From Onchocerca lupi (lineage: Eukaryota > Nematoda > Chromadorea > Rhabditida > Onchocercidae), in the NCBI GenBank assembly GCA_028564675.1, contig JAOVVO010000444.1, positions 1 to 64,000 of the forward strand: a DNA stretch of 64,000 bases, written 5' to 3'. Below the pieces are notes generated by a model. That model was given only the letters and a program-made list of their open reading frames with translations. It did no database searches and was not told the origin of the DNA. A program made the translations under genes and the position numbers. Of this stretch, positions 1 through 12,700 are shown piece by piece. Position 1 is the stretch's first letter; each line of letters opens with the position of its first letter.

Positions 1-777
1 ACAATTAAAAAATTAAATAATAACAAAAAAAAAAAAAAAAAAAAAAAAGAAAAGAAAAAGGAAAATTAGAAATTTTGGATATAATTAGAGCTAAAATCAA
101 GTAAAAAAACAATTCGTGATTTTTTCCTCTAATTCCACTAGTTACCTAATTAATTTAATTTTTCCTTTAATTGAAAAGAATTCCAAAACATTAACTATCA
201 GCTTTCGTTCGCTTTATCATTTTTTAATCAGATTAATTAATGATTTTTCTGATTGCTAAGGTTTAATTTCAATAAAGAAGAAATTTGCATAAGCGACAAA
301 TTTGATAGAGCCAGAGAATTGACTAAAATCAAAAGTTTCATATTTGAAAATATCATCGATGAATTAAATGATAAATTATGATTATCACAAGTGAATTAAA
401 ATGTTATCATGAAAAATGTATAAGAGGATAATGAAGAAAGAAAGAATGAATGAGTTGGTTTGGAAAATAAGTTTTTTAAATTCAAAAAAAAAAAATCTAA
501 TTTAAATAAAACATCGTTTAAACTATAAAATATAAAAATAGAAGAAGGCAGGAGAGATGTAAATTTAACAAAAAAGAAATATCATTGCAAAGTGATAAAC
601 AAATTTAGGACTTTTTCCTTTTTTTTTTTTTTGCAAAACTTTCTTATTGACAAATTAAGAAGTAAAAAAAAAAAAAAAAAAGGAAAAAAGAAAGTTAACA
701 ATAAACCAACAAATGAACATCTAAGCTAAACTAATTTTTTGATTTTCTACGAAAAAGCTTAAAAAAAAACAACCATA

Positions 778-778
<1 letters not shown>

Positions 779-817
<39 letters not shown>

Positions 818-833
818 AAGAAAGAAAGAGAGA
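779..833. repeat. (GA)n microsatellite
   Basis: A nearly pure GA dinucleotide run followed by GAAA-type variants. Confidence 0.95.
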
Positions 834-1503
834 TTCTTATCTGTATATGTTAAAAAAATTTGAAAATTTTTTCTCTTTTAACCATTTTTTCTCTCTCTCT
901 CTTCTTTTCAAAAGAGATATTCGATGTTATTTTGGTGAATTTGAGAAAAAAAAAAGAGAGTTTTCGAAAAAAATCTGAAATTATGATGTAAAATTTCAGT
1001 ACATGAAGATGATTTTGATCATTGATTATAAAAAAGGAATATAAATTAGAAAGGAATATAAATTTAACAAAATCAATTCCATTTTCAAAATGTATTTTAA
1101 ATACAAATTTTATTCAAAAAAAAAAAAAAAAAAAAGAAATTCCATCTCTGAAAATTTATTATTAAATTTCAATTTCATTCTATTTTATATTTGTGAAAAT
1201 TAAAATTTTTTTTTACAAAATTTCATATCTAAAATGAATAATTTTGAGATTTTTCAAGAAATAATAAATGAGTTCATTGTAACGATACTATTGCATTAAT
1301 TTGTGAATAAAAATAAATTTCTCATTATTATATATTTATATCAGAATGATTCATTTATAATTAATCGAGAAATGGCTATAATATCAATTAATTAATTAAT
1401 AATATAAACTGCTAGCTTATATTTTGTTTTTGTTTAATTAATTCATCATTTAAATTCATCAATTAATACATCATTTAAAGATATTATTCTTGAAGAGTAA
1501 AAT

Positions 1504-1504
<1 letters not shown>

Positions 1505-1537
<33 letters not shown>
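1505..1537. repeat. T33 homopolymer
   Basis: Uninterrupted run of 33 T, one of many long A or T tracts in the window. Its exact length may be unreliable because homopolymers are hard to sequence. Confidence 0.9.
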
Positions 1538-1540
<3 letters not shown>

Positions 1541-2730
1541 GGATTGATTAATTATTCGTCAAAAATTGATAAATACTAAGTCTTTTAAATTTTTCGGCAA
1601 ATCTTACGTTTTTTTTTTTTTCGAATCCATAAAATTAGAAAAAAAAAAAACAGATTTTTGATTTCTTTTCGATTCGATCATTTATTGAACAGAAATACCG
1701 AAAAAAAGAAGTATTAAAAAGTAAATGGAAAATTTATAAGTAACTAATATTTTCAATATAATCAAATGATTATTATGATAGTAGAAATTTCCTAATCAAA
1801 ATGTTTTCTAGCTATTGACTAATCTAATCAATGAATATATTAGTTTATTGATATGATTAATAGCGTCATTCAAAATTAAATAGCCAATAATTACCGAATT
1901 ATTTAAATTTAAATTTAAGTAATCTGGTTGATGATTTGTTGATTTCAATTTCCGATAACTTATGCTGAATAGCTTCGTGCAATTTATTATTCGCCACATA
2001 ATTCTCGAATTTCACATTAGATTTCCAGGTATCAATTCAAGATTCATGTGATATCAACTATTTTTGATCTATCGTTATCTTTGATAGAATTTTAAGAAAG
2101 TTTGCTGCAAGTGGCAAAATGCATGCTAACTTGCAAATATATCACATACATTATACAAAAATAATTTCTGAATTAGTAATTTCTTTCGAATCTTCATTGT
2201 TTTACAAAAAAAGAAATCGAAAAAAGAAAAAAAAAACTTTAGCATTTCTTATAAAAAAAAAAAATTCCTTTTTAAGAATTAAACACAATTCTCCTTTTCA
2301 TCTACATTATTCTAAACATACTGTTTAAAAAAATTTTGCGAAAAAAAACTGAAATCTGTAAGAAAATTTTTTTAGACTCTTTTTTTTTTTTTTTTAAAGA
2401 CTGCCGAATATTTTGAAATTATAAATTTGCGATTTTGTACAACACTTGCGAATTTACCAATTGAAGACAGGAAAGAAGTGTTACGAAAATGATTATAAAA
2501 ATTTATCATTTTTCTACTAGAAATTCATTGTTATACTATTTTAATGTATCTTTTCAATAGAATATCAAATTTGGTTAAGAAATTGCTGTAAAAGTAATGG
2601 AATATAAACTTTTATAAAATTCGAGCTTTTCGAATTGAAATTTGTAAAATGATTGATTTATTTCTTTGAATACAATCAGAACTGCGTGATGTCAATTTTC
2701 AAATGAATCAATCGAACACCTGACGCCAAC

Positions 2731-3270
2731 TTATCAACTTATCAATTTAACAGGCTGATTCATCAAACGATTAACTTCATGACAATAATGAATATTGCTA
2801 CAAACTTTTAACTTTTATAAGCTTTAACTACGAAATCAAATTAAATATACAAATAAAAGAAAAAAACCATCATTAGTTTTTCAATTTCATTCCTCTCATT
2901 ATTCTGTCAACTTATCATATCACACAGCTTATCACACATCCCGTAACTTATCAGTTTATCACATACATATACACATTTATTTGTAGATAAACATATTAAT
3001 AGCACTATTTATCAAGGAATTTCTCCAGAAAATCACAAAATTTTGAACTTTGAACAAAAATTCATAATTTTTGATTTTTCACCTCTTTTTACACCCAATC
3101 TCTCAAAGCTCACCAAAATATACTATCATTCTTCAATCATTTTATATTTCCGCTGCAATCAATCAATTTCGTTTATAATTTTTTGGATAAAAAAAAAAAA
3201 TTTATTTTGACAAAGTATTCTTATCAATATGATAAGAAAACTGTATCAATATGATACAATTTTCTTATCA
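2731..3270. promoter_or_regulatory. Cluster of TTATCA/TGATAA (GATA-type) motifs with palindromes
   Basis: About ten TTATCA or TGATAA hexamers lie here, at 2731, 2739, 2912, 2929, 2948, 2956, 3009, 3221, 3230 and 3264. TGATAA is the core of the extended GATA-factor site used by nematode gut factors of the ELT-2 type. The right end holds two overlapping inverted repeats (3220-3236 and 3231-3269). Being an enhancer for the gene starting about 2 kb downstream is inference only. Confidence 0.4.
3220..3269. repeat. Overlapping nested palindromes
   Basis: 3220-3236 is a perfect inverted repeat with 7-base arms and an ATA loop. 3231-3269 is a second one: a 10-base outer stem (3231-3240 with 3260-3269), one C/A mismatch, a 7-base inner stem (3242-3248 with 3252-3258) and an ATA loop. 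The two share 3231-3236, so only one cruciform can form at a time. Confidence 0.8.
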
Positions 3271-4254
3271 CTATTACATATATCATATATGAAATGAAAT
3301 AATTACAAATCTAATAAAATTGTTTGCCAACGAATTTGTTTGAGATTAATTTATATAGCTTAGATAGAAAATGATTTCTGATTTTTTTCATTCTTTTCTT
3401 AATTGATTTTTTTTTTTTCAATTATTTTTTAAATGAGGAATTTTTTTTTCTCAAAAATTTTTAAAATATATGAGAAAATTTGTTTTTTCATTTCCTGACA
3501 AAATATATACATTTAGAATTTATTGAATTAAACCTGTTTAAATTAATTTTAATGTTTTTTTTTTTTGACAAATTGATAATCTTAAATGATAATTTGTCAT
3601 TTCTTTCTTTTGCTACCATTTTGAGCCTAAAATTTATTCGGATAACTTGTTCATTTATTTTTAACTAGGCCTTTTTTTTCTTCTTTGTCCAGAATCCAAA
3701 ACTCAATAATAAATAATGTTACAATGGAAACAAGAAATTTCACTAAAATTAAATGAAAAATTTTCGCAACAAATTCATGAAAATCAATATAATTGTTAGA
3801 ATCTGTTTATAAATATTGTTATGAAGCCATTTCCAGATGATAATTAAACTTTTTTCATCAAATTTAAATATGCTTACAATTATTTACTACTTCTTCTGAT
3901 TAGATCATTAATTTGATAAATATTAATCGAATTTTAGGAATAATTAATTCAAAAAAAAAAAAAAACTTTGTGAATCATGTATGATAGTACCGGAAGAGCA
4001 AGTTTATCGGATCAACGTAAATTGCCATTTTGTAGACGACATGACTCAGTCTTTCATTTTTTCCTTTTTTTTTTTTTTTTTTTTAATGAAATTTCAACTT
4101 TTGAGTAATTAACAACAAATAATTAATAACGTTCTCCTTCTTCTTCTTCTTCCTTTCTTTCGTTCTGAATTTCCAGAAAGTTATTCAAAATTTTTGTCTG
4201 GCACATATTTATTGATCCATTTCGGATGTAGACCAAAGGATTTAGTTAAATATC

Positions 4255-4540
4255 ACAAATTATGCCTTTTCCATCCAGAATATACGAATTTTCGAAATTG
4301 AATTCCTGTCCGGAAAGTTTACGAACTAAATAAATATGGATTTTCGAAATTGAATTCCCATTCGGAAAATACGAATTTCTAACTGGTAAAATAAATTTTG
4401 GAACCGAAATTTTCATCATACGAATTTGCAAAACTGAATTTCCATCCGGAAAATAAGGATTTTCGATGTTAAATTCTTGCTCCGAAAATGTCAATTTTTC
4501 AAGTTGAATTCTCATTCGGAAAAATTGTATTTCTGAAGTT
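4255..4540. repeat. Degenerate tandem repeat, unit about 40-50 bases
   Basis: About six diverged copies of a unit whose recognisable core is a GAATT(C/T)CC.TTCGGAAAAT-like stretch followed by ACGAATTT and CGAAATT. They begin near 4275, 4330, 4395, 4425, 4470 and 4505. The repeat creates an 89-residue open frame on the minus strand with repeating FPxGNS-like peptides. I consider that a by-product of the repeat rather than a gene, though a repetitive small protein cannot be excluded. Confidence 0.65.
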
Positions 4541-4601
4541 AAATGCTGGAGGATGCAGTCTTATTTGTTGATTCATCCAATCAATATTTCGCAACGACTT
4601 C

Positions 4602-4914
4602 GGATTGATTGATCGATTGATTGATTGATCAGTCATCCGACTGACCCATCAATCAATGCTTCCAATCGATACTCGAAATTCAAACAAAATGCAATCAATC
4701 AAAATTGTTCGTTGTTTACACATACAAGCAAACATTTCGATTAGACAGACAGACATGTACAATTCATTTTATTAATAATTCAACTTGCTTGGTCATAAAT
4801 GATTCACATTTTTCACTCATCAAACCGTTCGCATTAATCGATCATTATACTTTGATCTTCGGTCAGAATTTATCAAATTCTGATTGATTGACTGATTGAT
4901 TGATTGATTGATTG
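4602..4914. repeat. Two ATTG/TGAT tetranucleotide repeat blocks
   Basis: Blocks at about 4602-4630 and 4881-4914 consist of near-perfect ATTG repeats. The first is followed by ATCAATCAAT in inverse orientation (about 4648-4657), so it can fold back. Confidence 0.85.
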
Positions 4915-5173
4915 CTGAGTGTAGATTGATGCAATCCGTGTTGCAAAATAAACAAACTAACAATTGTTTCAATTGTTTCTCATTTAATTTCTTCTCATTT
5001 GCTAGATAAATTCAAAAAGTTTTCATCGAATTTTTTTACTCATCAAAACAATCAAAATTTACCTATCAATTCGAAAAGGTTAATCGAATTACCTAGAATT
5101 ACCAAATTGTTCTTTTTTTCTTCTTTTTTCTTTTTAACCAGAATTTTCAAAACTTTATAATTATTCGTTTGTC

Positions 5174-5183
5174 TTATCAGATG
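5174..5183 (+). promoter_or_regulatory. Candidate trans-splice acceptor at start codon
   Basis: CTTATCAG ends directly before ATG 5181 of the inferred first exon of the phospholipase B-like gene. It is a plausible spliced-leader acceptor. A second candidate, TTTTAG at 5520-5525, precedes ATG 5538. Confidence 0.35.
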
Positions 5184-8100
5184 TTTAAAAAGAGGAATTT
5201 CAGAAGATGGACGATGAATACATATGGAATAGGTAGCAGACGTGTGTTATTTCTTTATTTAACGTTTTTTTCACGTTTTATGAATACGTCTGCATACTTG
5301 GTCAATTCAAACGCTGTTCGTTAATTTTCATCTTCTTCTAATTAATTTATTTGTCAATGCAAGATTTCATATAAATTTGATTCAGATTGAAATTAGCATT
5401 TAAATTTGAAAAATAATTTGAAATTTGAAAATTAAAACGAGCTACATCAGAATTTAAATTCCTTTTAGATTAAAAAATGATTTGATTAGGATTAGAATTT
5501 TCTTATATTACTTAAATAATTTTAGGCCAAAAATTCTATGAATGGTCATCCCGAAAATGCATCCGAATTTATCCAAGCATTTCAAAAGCGTGAGTTTTAT
5601 TTGATTTATTTATTCGCTTTCTACTTATTCGATTTTATCATTTTATGGCTATGCAAGAGATATGTTAATGAAAAAAAATTGAGGATATTTACCTGAATAG
5701 TGCGTGTAATACGTGTTTACGCCAGATATTACACGAATTGTTTCTGGAAATTATAAGAAAACATAAAAATATTTTGCGCTTTCATTTGTCACCATATCAC
5801 AAATGTCACAGAGCGTGAAATTCATATTAAATCGTCCTTATTACTAGATCGTCTATAATTTTAATGAAAATTTATTGCTTCATATTTTAGAGATAAAACA
5901 ATCTGATAAGCATTTCAAGGAGAGCACGATAGAAAACGATCACGGCGTTCACGTTGAAAAAGATAGTTCGGAGGAAGATGAGGAAAAGAAGAAGGAAGAA
6001 GAAATTGATCCCAGTGATAGTGACATAAGCGAAGAGATGTACGTCACGTTTCACGTTTATCTTTTTTTCTTTCTATTTCTTAATTAATTTTATAGAAAAG
6101 TCATGATTATCGTTTATAACATAGGAATAGTACTATTTAATATCAATTTTTTTTCTGCTCTTAAGCTATTTCTGCTTCAAAAGCTCCAGAAAGCTATTTA
6201 TTTTTTATTTTTATTTCCTATATAATTTCATTTCTATTGATTTTAATAATTTTAAATCTCAGAAAAACGCCTTTTATTTTTTAAATTTCAAAAAAATGAA
6301 AAACTAGCATTTTTTTTTTTTTTTTTATCTCTTAATAATTTCATTACATCTAAAAGAAAGCATAAGTATAGATGGTAATTTTAGAGATGATGAAATGAAC
6401 TGGAATTTATCTCCAGTACAACTTCATGGTTCAATGGATTCAGATGAGCAACAAAATGATACTATTTCCTTTATCGATAATTCGTTCATTAACAGGAAAA
6501 CATTCAGTTGTCCAAAAATTAAAAACGATTTTGTAACTGGTACCGATATGGGTGATTTGAGTCCAGAAGATATCGAAATTATTGCTGCAATGGGTGATTC
6601 CCTTGCTGTATGCTTCTTAATTTCTTTTTTGTAATTAATAAAAATTAATCAGTAATTTTTGAATTTCTCCTAAAATCGATACATGGAGAAGAGAGTTAAA
6701 AAAAAATTTTTCAAAACAAATCCAATGAAATAGCATGGAATAGATTTTTGTTTGTTAGATATCTTGGAGTTTCAACGTCAGAATTTCGAAATTTCTAAAT
6801 TCAAATCGATCATTCTGAAATCTTGAAATTAACCTGAAATTAATGCTTGAAAAGAACTTGATCAGATTCTTTTATCTTTTCTGAATAAAATTATTTATCA
6901 AATATTTTAATTACAAATAACATAAAGTGGATTGATTCAGACAATCATAAAAGAAAATCAAACTGTACTAGGCAATTCACATTTTGGCTTTTTTTTTTTT
7001 AAGACCGGAAGAGGATTGTGGCCTCAAAGAGACATCGAATTTCGAGGTGCAGCATTTCCGATTGGTGGTGATGCAACCATTGATGGACTTGTTACTATTG
7101 CAAGTGATACCTTTTTCGATATTCATATTTTAATTACCTACTCCAATTTACCTAATTTTCAATTCTTATTTACGTATCATTGATCGCAAAATTTAGCATC
7201 ATTTCTTCATTGTTAAATTATTATAATTTCTGCAGTTGATTTCGAACATTTCAGATATATTACATGAATTTAACGATAAATTGATTGGTGTATCACACGG
7301 TATGGGTACAAAATTTCAACTGCCTTATCATCAATTAAATGTTGCAGAAAGTGGTGCTTCGTCATCCAGTTTACCATCACAGGTTCTTAATTTGCATATT
7401 GATGAAAATTCAGATTCTACTCAAGTTATATTATAATTAGATTATATAAAAATGATTATTGATGTTATATATCATGATTTATTGCTTTTATTTCAAACTT
7501 TGCAATAAGTTATTTTTTGAAATAAAAACTTCAGGCAAAAGAATTGGTTAAAAGGCTTAAAGCATTACGCGAAGTGGATATTAATAATAAATGGACATTG
7601 GTCATTATCACTATTGGTACTGAAGAGGTAGAAATCTCTTAATAATCGTTAAAAATTGATTAATTTAATTTATTTTTTTCTTCCTCTCACATATAGTCAA
7701 AATTTAAACTAGAATATAAGTAGTGACATTGAATTTTTTTGCAAGAAACTTCACAATTTATTTGCATCAATTAGTTAGCACTTCGGAATAAGTTTATTTT
7801 GATCTATTAATCTTTTTTTTTTTTTTTTCTTTTTTGCAGATTTGTAAAGTTTGCCAAGCTCCTGATTACAATGCTTTATTAGAATCACTGATTATCCTGA
7901 ATGAAGGTATCCAAAAGGCTTTTGTGGTACTTCTTGGACCTATTCATGTCTCATCCTCCTATCATCGAGAGTCTAATTTACTTAAGTAAATTTTTCCAAG
8001 TTTATTATTTGCAACTGATTTCTATCGCCACATATTTTATTGTTTATTTCATTTAGAGTTAATGTTGAAAATTCCATATCACTTCAGATCTCGTTGTGCT

Positions 8101-9726
8101 TGTTTCAAAGAGAAATCGGACGAGTTTATGAAAGAATTAAATAGAAAGTGGATTAAGGCATTTGTTCGATTACAGGCCCACTTTGAACAGCCGTATATCA
8201 AGGTGATGATTGTTATTTAGTGATAAGTGATAAAATGAAGATGCAAATTGTCTATGAAAACTCTTGATTAGATCTGTACAATAGTTGGCAATTGAATTAT
8301 ATATTCGAAATATATGGGAAGAAATTATCATACAAGAATTAATTTGAATTATTCTTGACTGAGCTTTCAATATAGAATATTTTGAGTGGGATTAATTGAA
8401 ATTTGTAATTAATTGAAATTCAATTTAATTTTAGCGTTTAAATTTTGATTCATTTTTTTAGCGACGGAAATTTGGTCTTCTAGCACTTCCGATGCTAACG
8501 ATTACATCTCGTTATCCACATTCTTTGTTTATTCCAAATCGTCCACTTCTGAATCGAAAAGGACATACTTATGCTACAAAATGGTTATGGAATCGACTGA
8601 TGACTGGACCAACCTATAATCTTTCATTAGCTGTACTTTCTCAGGATTCATATTATTGTCCATCGATGGTAAATTATATTTTGTTAATTTTTAAAAAAAT
8701 TGGAGTGAGCTAGAAAAGTAAATGATGAAAATAGCAAGAGAAGAGGATTATTTATAAATTAGCAAATTATTAATTGCAACAAGAAAATATTCATTAATGT
8801 AAATTCTAATTTATTGCTTTATGTAAATTTTAATCAAATCTTCGAAATTTTTATATTATTGAAACTTTCAGTTATGTCCATATTTTCGAACACCAGCAAA
8901 TCGATATTATTGTCGGTTAATTCGTCATGTTGATGTCGAGAATCAAAATGAAGATTCCCTTATATTAACAATTGGTAGACCAATGAGACGATCAAGACAA
9001 AAGCTATATGTAACAGCTGGAATTGTTGTACTTATTTGTTTCTTTACTGTTTTATTCATTGGTACCATACTTTATCAAAAAAGTAAATATGTAAGTTAAA
9101 TTTTTATTCATTTATCAAAATCACTCGAATGTATTAATTTTGAAATCAGTTTTTGCTTAAAAAAAAACAATTCTTATTAACTATTACTTGATACTTGATA
9201 AGTAAGCTAGAAAAATGAATAACTATGCGACTGTCTTGGAAAACAAAAGATGAAATATGCAGAATCATATTGTAAAACGAAAGAATAGAGAGATATTGAA
9301 AAAAGATACAAAAATTCTTTAGAGCCAAAAAATTCTGAGGAAAGAAGAGAGCAGAAAGAAAACAATATTATAGGAATTTTTCAAAAATAATAATATTACG
9401 TGAAGAATGATGTTATATTATTGCTTTTGGCTTAAATATTCAATAACAGAGCTTTTCCGATACTCATAATTTATTTAATAGAATCATTTCAGATCATTCT
9501 ATTGTAAGTTCTTCGAATTTATTATGAACTTGAAATATTTTCGTTTTCTGAATTTTATCATCAAAATTTAATAGAAGAAATGAAATTTTCCTGTTACAAT
9601 TTTTAATTTCTTCCACAAAAATTTGCTGAAATTTTCAATGTTTTTCAGGAAAGACGGATCAAATATAGGAGAAGTTCCGATAGATACAAGGACATAGAGT
9701 TCGATTTATTACCCGCCAAGAATTGA
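5181..9726 (+). CDS. Phospholipase B-like membrane protein, probable pseudoenzyme
   Basis: Exons: 5181-5315 (inferred), 5526-5589, 5891-6038, 6385-6607, 7004-7103, 7255-7382, 7535-7627, 7840-7985, 8088-8202, 8462-8668, 8872-9090, 9649-9726; about 551 residues. All phases agree. It belongs to the PLB1/GDSL lipase family: DIEIIAAMGDSLA (GDS nucleophile block), FPIGGDATID, a NIL..FN motif, NVAESGA (Gly block) and GHTYATKWLWNRL. In active members the third block is GGND and the last DxxH; here they read GTEE and NRPL. Ser is kept, but oxyanion Asn and catalytic Asp and His appear lost, so it may bind rather than cleave lipid. An acidic low-complexity N-terminal stretch precedes the domain. One transmembrane segment near the C terminus (exon 8872-9090) is followed by a basic tail. 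Exon 5181-5315 begins right after a TTATCAG acceptor and encodes a signal-like hydrophobic stretch; otherwise translation starts at ATG 5538. Confidence 0.8.
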
Positions 9727-12700
9727 ATGGAAAATTCAATTGACGAAATGAGGAATAATACTTTCTGCGATAAATGTTGAAATTAATTATAATGACTATT
9801 TCGAGATAGTGCCTTACAAATTTTACTTTGAACAAATAAATAATTTTTGTATAAAAAAAGATAAAAGAATAATTTTCATCAATTGTCTAACACTATGAAC
9901 ACCATTTTCTTAGCTTAATTTTGGTAAATTACAGTAAACACTAATTACTATTGTAATTTCCACAAGAATCCTCCAAAATTCTGGAACAATTCCAGCCATC
10001 ATCATTTAGTATAGTATTTTAGTATTTTCTTTTTTTATTGAATGTTGAATAAGGTCTGCTTCGAAAAAGTTAACGCCATATGTTGTGCAGAAAATATGGT
10101 TAACAAATCTAAAGCATATCTTGATGATAATGCTAGATATCAAATTAAAAGTTGCGCTTGTTATTAGAAATATTTGAAATGAAATGATAAGAACAATTGA
10201 TAAGCACAAGATGAATTTTTGTTGAAAGAGATGTTTAAGAGAAAGTGAACAGTACAAATAATATTTCTCTTAAATTCTTTTTTTCTTTTTTTTTTTTTTT
10301 TTTTTTGGCACTAATATTCCTGACGAAAAAACTATTAAAAATTTTCAGCAAAGTTAACTGAAAAATACATTTAATGGGAAAAAGAAATATAAAAAATGGA
10401 AATTTATCTGTCCGAAAAAGTATGAAAATAATCGATCTAGTAGCATGAAAACAGTTTATTTAGCATGAAAATCGTACAACTAATTCTTAAACTTTTAGAT
10501 CCATCGAAAAGATCGATATTTCAGTTATAAAATAAGAATTGCGATGTTCGTTTTGTAAATGATATATTTCATCTCTAAAAATATTTTATATCGATTTATT
10601 GTAAAAACCAGCAAAATGAAGATTTTTCATTGATTAGGAAAGTTAATTTAACTGATATGAATGCGTTATAATAGAAATTTAAAAAGAAAAAAAAAATTAA
10701 AAATTAAGAAGATACGAAAAACTCAGCTTGGATTACAATTGTGAAGGAAGCATTTTAAGTTGTTGAATAGAATTCTTTTCTCTACCTGCACCCTTTAGCA
10801 CTATGTATTTAATTTTTTAAACATTATTACAACTATAAATTTACAATTTTCGAAAAAATACTTTTTATTTTCCAATAATTAATTATCATTTCATAAATTT
10901 TAGCATTCCTTTTTTATTTTTATTTTTAATTACGTAAATTTTGAATTGTTTCATTTAATAAAACGAAAACACACTGCATTTTTGTTTGGAATTGGTAATT
11001 TCTATAAATTGACAAAAGTATCCATAAAATATAATAAAATCGAAGGTTACAGAAAAATTTCAATATTTTGTTTTATCTTGATTTCATTCAGTATTTCATT
11101 TAGTTCTAATATAAATTCCATGATGATAAATGAAATATTTTTATGAAAACATTCACAAAAATACACACTATAGAAATCGTAAAAGTATGTTATCTGTAAT
11201 AGTAGTAATATAAAATAGGATACTATTGTAAATTGTCAAATATCTCGGATTTTGCCCTGGTAATTTTATAATTTCAAGAAAAAAAAATTCCGAAATTATC
11301 TAATTTTTGGGAACCAATTGAAACGAAATTTGGGTAACACTGATTGAACTCTTGGCTTATTATCACGGCCATATAATATTTATGAGACAATAATAGGAGT
11401 GATGCCTTGGACTAATTCCTTGCTCTTATTAAGCAGGTATCTCTTTAATTACAATTAACTTTTTTACGATAGCCAGGGTAAAAAACAATTAAGCAAAATA
11501 TTCAATTGCAATCTAATTTGTTTCAATTAATTAGATTAATTATTGAATTTGAAGTTAGACTATTCGACTCAATTTTTTAATTCCTTTTGCCAAAAACCTC
11601 AAAATTGCAGATTAAATTTACAAGTTTTTATTTCATTTATTTCAATTTTCAATTGCCAATTGATAGCTGTAAATTGATACAACGGGCAGTTGTTAATTAT
11701 ATCTATCGTCAGGTGTTTATTTTCTAACGAATGAATCGCATGAATTCTTCAAGTACTGATAATAATATCACAAGCATTTATCACTTATCATACGACAATT
11801 ATAAAGATGAAATGATAAATTAAAGGCGAGTGATAAATTTTGAAAGATGTTATATTTTTGAATTGTGTGAAATTTGGAAAAATCATATCCATCCAATTTT
11901 TTCTAATATATTTCCTGATTTGTCATTGTGTTCTCTTATCAATAATTAATCATCTCTCCTTGATTTCTTTTAATTTTAATTGTTTTTTTTCATTTTCTCA
12001 TTGTTTCTTCTTTCATTTCTCTTTGATTGATAATTGATTTGTTCAGTTAATCAAATTATAAATTTGAGAAAAAGCAATGGCCAGTAAATGTTACAGATCT
12101 TTTTTTTTTTTTGTAAATCTATAGAGGCTTGATTATTTTTTATTGAATATGAAAATTACAAAATTGAAATACTATGATCTGTGAAACATATGATAGAACA
12201 TCAATATAAACGAATTCAAAAAGATAATCAGCAGCTACTTCAACTACTTCAACGATGATTACTCCAAATTTGAATGATATTCAAACATGATATTTACTAC
12301 GTTCACATATGATAATCATTTCTAAAATTTTATAAATTCTCTTGAATATCCTATTCTCAATAAATTATGCCAGTAATTGGTTTAATATTTCCATAAATCT
12401 TTGTTAGGTATACAATTATAATGTTTCCACAATGTATTTTGGTTTTGTATAAGTGTTTGCTCATTGTTATGTTTTTAATTTTAATTTACTACCTACTTTA
12501 ATATATTCCTATTCGTTGCGTTTGCCCTGTTTATTTCAACCAACTTTCCTTTTCATTTCCAGTAAATTTACATTAATTTTTAACCAATAATTCAATTATT
12601 TTGAAGTTAATTGATTCCAAAATAGTTTTAAATAATAAATCATTTCACAAGTCTGTTAAATCTATCTTTTCATCAGATTGGAATTTATTTCTAGATTCGG

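Larger units (their letters stand above)
1..5180. other. Gene-poor AT-rich intergenic region
   Basis: I see no convincing gene here. The sequence is very AT-rich with many poly-A/poly-T tracts. It contains a GA microsatellite, a T33 tract, a cluster of TTATCA motifs with palindromes (2731-3270), a degenerate tandem repeat (about 4255-4540) and two ATTG-type repeats. Short open frames are low-complexity and show no family motif. It may include the upstream region of the phospholipase B-like gene. Confidence 0.7.

Noticed and set aside
10006..10257. 83-codon minus-strand frame with hydrophobic stretches
   Set aside because: Composition follows AT content, no start context or splice partners.
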